In this document: in pieces, positions 12,925 to 13,799 of the stretch
Numbering within the stretch: the first letter of the stretch is position 1
How the letters are laid out: every line of letters starts with the position of its first letter
The notes under the pieces: model-generated
Seen by the model: only the letters and a program-made list of their open reading frames with translations
The model's database searches: none
What the model was told of the DNA's origin: nothing
NCBI GenBank assembly: GCA_025924275.1
Contig: JAICEH010000027.1
Span: 1 to 13,799, forward strand
Direction of reading: 5' to 3'
Length of the DNA: 13,799 nucleotides
DNA from: Gemmatimonadales bacterium
Lineage (GTDB): Bacteria; Gemmatimonadota; Gemmatimonadetes; Gemmatimonadales; GWC2-71-9
Made by a program: the position numbers and the translations under genes

Positions 12925-12930
12925 AATATA
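12925..12930 (-). promoter_or_regulatory. possible -10 box of the DUF1611 gene
   Basis: The minus strand reads TATATT at 12930-12925, the only AT-rich island in an extremely GC-rich spacer and five of six positions to TATAAT. Transcription would start near 12918, giving a leader of about 43 nt through the GCGGGGA arm. No matching -35 box is visible, so this is tentative. Confidence 0.35.
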
Positions 12931-12936
12931 AGCGAC

Positions 12937-12972
12937 TGGGAGCGGGAGGCCTCCTGCGGCCCCCCGCTCCCA
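12937..12972 (-). terminator. 10-bp hairpin downstream of pspA
   Basis: TGGGAGCGGG (12937-12946) and CCCGCTCCCA (12963-12972) are perfect 10-bp inverted repeats around a 16-nt loop. A nested perfect palindrome GGAGGCCTCC lies at 12945-12954. On the minus strand the hairpin begins about 20 nt after the pspA stop and ends just before the TATATT box. It probably separates pspA from the DUF1611 transcription unit, although no U-tract follows. Confidence 0.45.
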
Positions 12973-12992
12973 TCTCCCCGCACCCCGCTCCC

Positions 12993-13754
12993 CTACTTCC
13001 CCGGCCCCTCCTCCTCGATCTCCGCCTCGTGGACGTCCCCGCCGGCGCCCAGCTGCCGCGCCTCGCCGCCGCTCCCGGCGCCCAGGAGCCCCATCTTCCG
13101 CTTGAGCTCGAGCAGCTGCTGGTCGGCGCTCCCGTGATACTCCAGCGCCTCGAACTGCTGCACCAGCCGGTCGCCGGCGAATTCCTCCTGCAGCTCGGCC
13201 GCGGCGAGCGCCTTCCGCTCGGTGGCCTCGATCTTCTCGCTCATCCGCTCGAACGACTCGAAGGCGCTCTTGTCGCTGAGGCCGGACATCGTCTCCTGGA
13301 TCCGCTGCTGGGCCTCGGCCCGCTTGGCCCGCGCGATCAGGATGTTCTTCTTCCGCTTCGCCTCCTCGATCTTGTCGTTGAGGTGGCGGAGCTGCCCCTT
13401 GAGCTGCTCCATCTCGGCCCGGTGCTTGAGCCAGGTCTCGTGCAGCGTCTGCGCCCCCTGCAGGTGCTCGTTGTACCGCGCGAGCGCCTGCTTGGCGAGG
13501 TCGTCGCGGCCCTCCTGGACCGCCAGCATCGCCCGCCGCTCCCATTCCTCCGCCTGGCGGCGCTCGGCTTCGGCATCCGCCTGAAGCTTCTTCTCGTCCG
13601 CGATCGCACTGGCGACCTGCTGCTTCGCCTTCGCCAGCTGGCTCTTCATGTCGAGGATCAGCTGGTTCAGCATCTTCTCGGGGTTTTCCGCCCGGGAGAT
13701 GAGGTCGTTGATGTTCGACCGGAACATCGTCGACAGCCGGTCAAGGATCCCCAT
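12993..13754 (-). CDS. pspA: phage shock protein A (PspA/IM30 family)
   Basis: This 253-aa peripheral membrane protein is of the PspA/Vipp1 (ESCRT-III-like) family, which binds stressed inner membrane and helps keep the proton gradient. It opens with the amphipathic helix MGILDRLSTMFRSNINDLI and the conserved NPEKMLNQLI. A long coiled coil (about 25-195) follows, containing the Ala/Lys/Glu-rich hairpin and LNDKIEEAKRKKNILIARAK. After the coiled coil come FEALEYHG and LELKRKMGLLG, then an extra Gly-rich acidic tail of about 30 residues, a little like the Vipp1 extension. E. coli PspA is 222 aa. GGAGGG 8 nt before the ATG is the ribosome-binding site. No pspF/B/C genes are visible. The TAG stop lies at the edge of the microrepeat. 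Confidence 0.95.
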   Translation of the reverse strand: MGILDRLSTMFRSNINDLISRAENPEKMLNQLILDMKSQLAKAKQQVASAIADEKKLQADAEAERRQAEEWERRAMLAVQEGRDDLAKQALARYNEHLQGAQTLHETWLKHRAEMEQLKGQLRHLNDKIEEAKRKKNILIARAKRAEAQQRIQETMSGLSDKSAFESFERMSEKIEATERKALAAAELQEEFAGDRLVQQFEALEYHGSADQQLLELKRKMGLLGAGSGGEARQLGAGGDVHEAEIEEEGPGK

Positions 13755-13758
13755 GCGG

Positions 13759-13799
13759 TCAGCCCTCCCGGAAGGCGGCCAGCGAGCCGAGGTGCGAGG
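13759..13799 (-). CDS. C-terminal end of an upstream gene (partial)
   Basis: Reading the minus strand into the window, an open frame of 12 codons (ending SHLGSLAAFREG) stops with TGA at 13761-13759. All third positions are G or C, as in the neighbours. The stop is 4 nt before the pspA ATG, and its last codons contain the pspA Shine-Dalgarno, so the two genes are probably one operon. Too little is present to name the product. Confidence 0.45.
   Translation of the reverse strand, partial: SHLGSLAAFREG

Larger units (their letters stand above)
12876..12996. repeat. GCGGGGA microrepeat spacer with inverted arms
   Basis: The left arm 12881-12909 is built of GCGGGGA-type units. A reverse-complementary right arm at 12963-12996 is imperfect, with small indels. 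The right arm overlaps the pspA stop codon (12995-12993) and the left arm abuts the DUF1611 start. A decamer, GTAGCGGGGA, occurs at 12861 inside DUF1611 and again at 12881. The left arm also has four G-runs on the plus strand (12878-12881, 12886-12889, 12893-12896, 12907-12909), a potential G-quadruplex. Inner hairpins are listed separately. Confidence 0.75.

Noticed and set aside
12876..12983. N-terminal extension of the DUF1611 protein
   Set aside because: It would translate the GCGGGGA repeat spacer and its hairpin; the family N terminus begins at the ATG at 12875.

Overview
The window is GC-rich bacterial DNA (roughly 70% G+C by eye, third codon positions almost all G or C) and is densely packed, with no gene-free stretch over 300 bases. 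Gene content (cysS, PspA, DUF1611, ba3-type oxidase, MgtC/DUF4010) and low-complexity intergenic microrepeats with GCG cores suggest an uncultured soil or sediment lineage. Gemmatimonadota is my best guess, held with only modest confidence; Rokubacteria-like or Deinococcota-like lineages are alternatives. No phage, IS element or CRISPR array was seen.

Region 1 (1-4.6 kb plus the following USP gene, all minus strand). Reading in the direction of transcription, it holds a tandem universal-stress protein (5287-4562), an MgtC/DUF4010 membrane protein, a small unrecognised ORF, an MscS-family channel overlapping cysteinyl-tRNA synthetase by 4 bp, and the tRNA cluster Thr(UGU)-Tyr(GUA)-Gly(UCC). 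A good sigma-70-like promoter for the tRNAs has its -35 box built over the cysS stop codon. The tRNA order matches the classical cluster that precedes tuf in many bacteria, so tuf is expected just beyond base 1.

Region 2 (5.39-11.56 kb, plus strand) is a probable six-gene transcription unit, diverging from the USP gene across a 103-bp spacer. It encodes a soluble GAF-HisKA histidine kinase, an OmpR-family response regulator resembling the metal-responsive CusR/CopR type, a P1B-type metal ATPase with a TPCP motif, and ba3-type cytochrome oxidase subunits IIa, II and I in the cbaDBA order. The kinase GAF domain carries a DosS/DosT-like heme signature: proximal His113, distal Tyr135 spaced as in DosS, and a DosT-like Gly50 at the gas-channel position. 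I infer a heme-based O2/redox sensor that may control a high-affinity oxidase, a metal pump and possibly the divergent USP. A DosS-like sensor fused to HisKA/OmpR output, instead of HisKA_3/LuxR, is the most interesting system here.

Region 3 (11.56-13.8 kb). A convergent spacer holds a 40-bp inverted repeat (34/40 match). Beyond it, on the minus strand, lie a DUF1611/DgcN-like P-loop protein, a second repeat-rich spacer with strong hairpins and a possible G-quadruplex, PspA, and the last codons of another gene running off the window.

Three intergenic spacers carry different 7-11-base GC-rich microrepeats (CGCGACT, GCGGAG-type, GCGGGGA-type), each arranged as inverted arms. They look like three versions of one structural theme.
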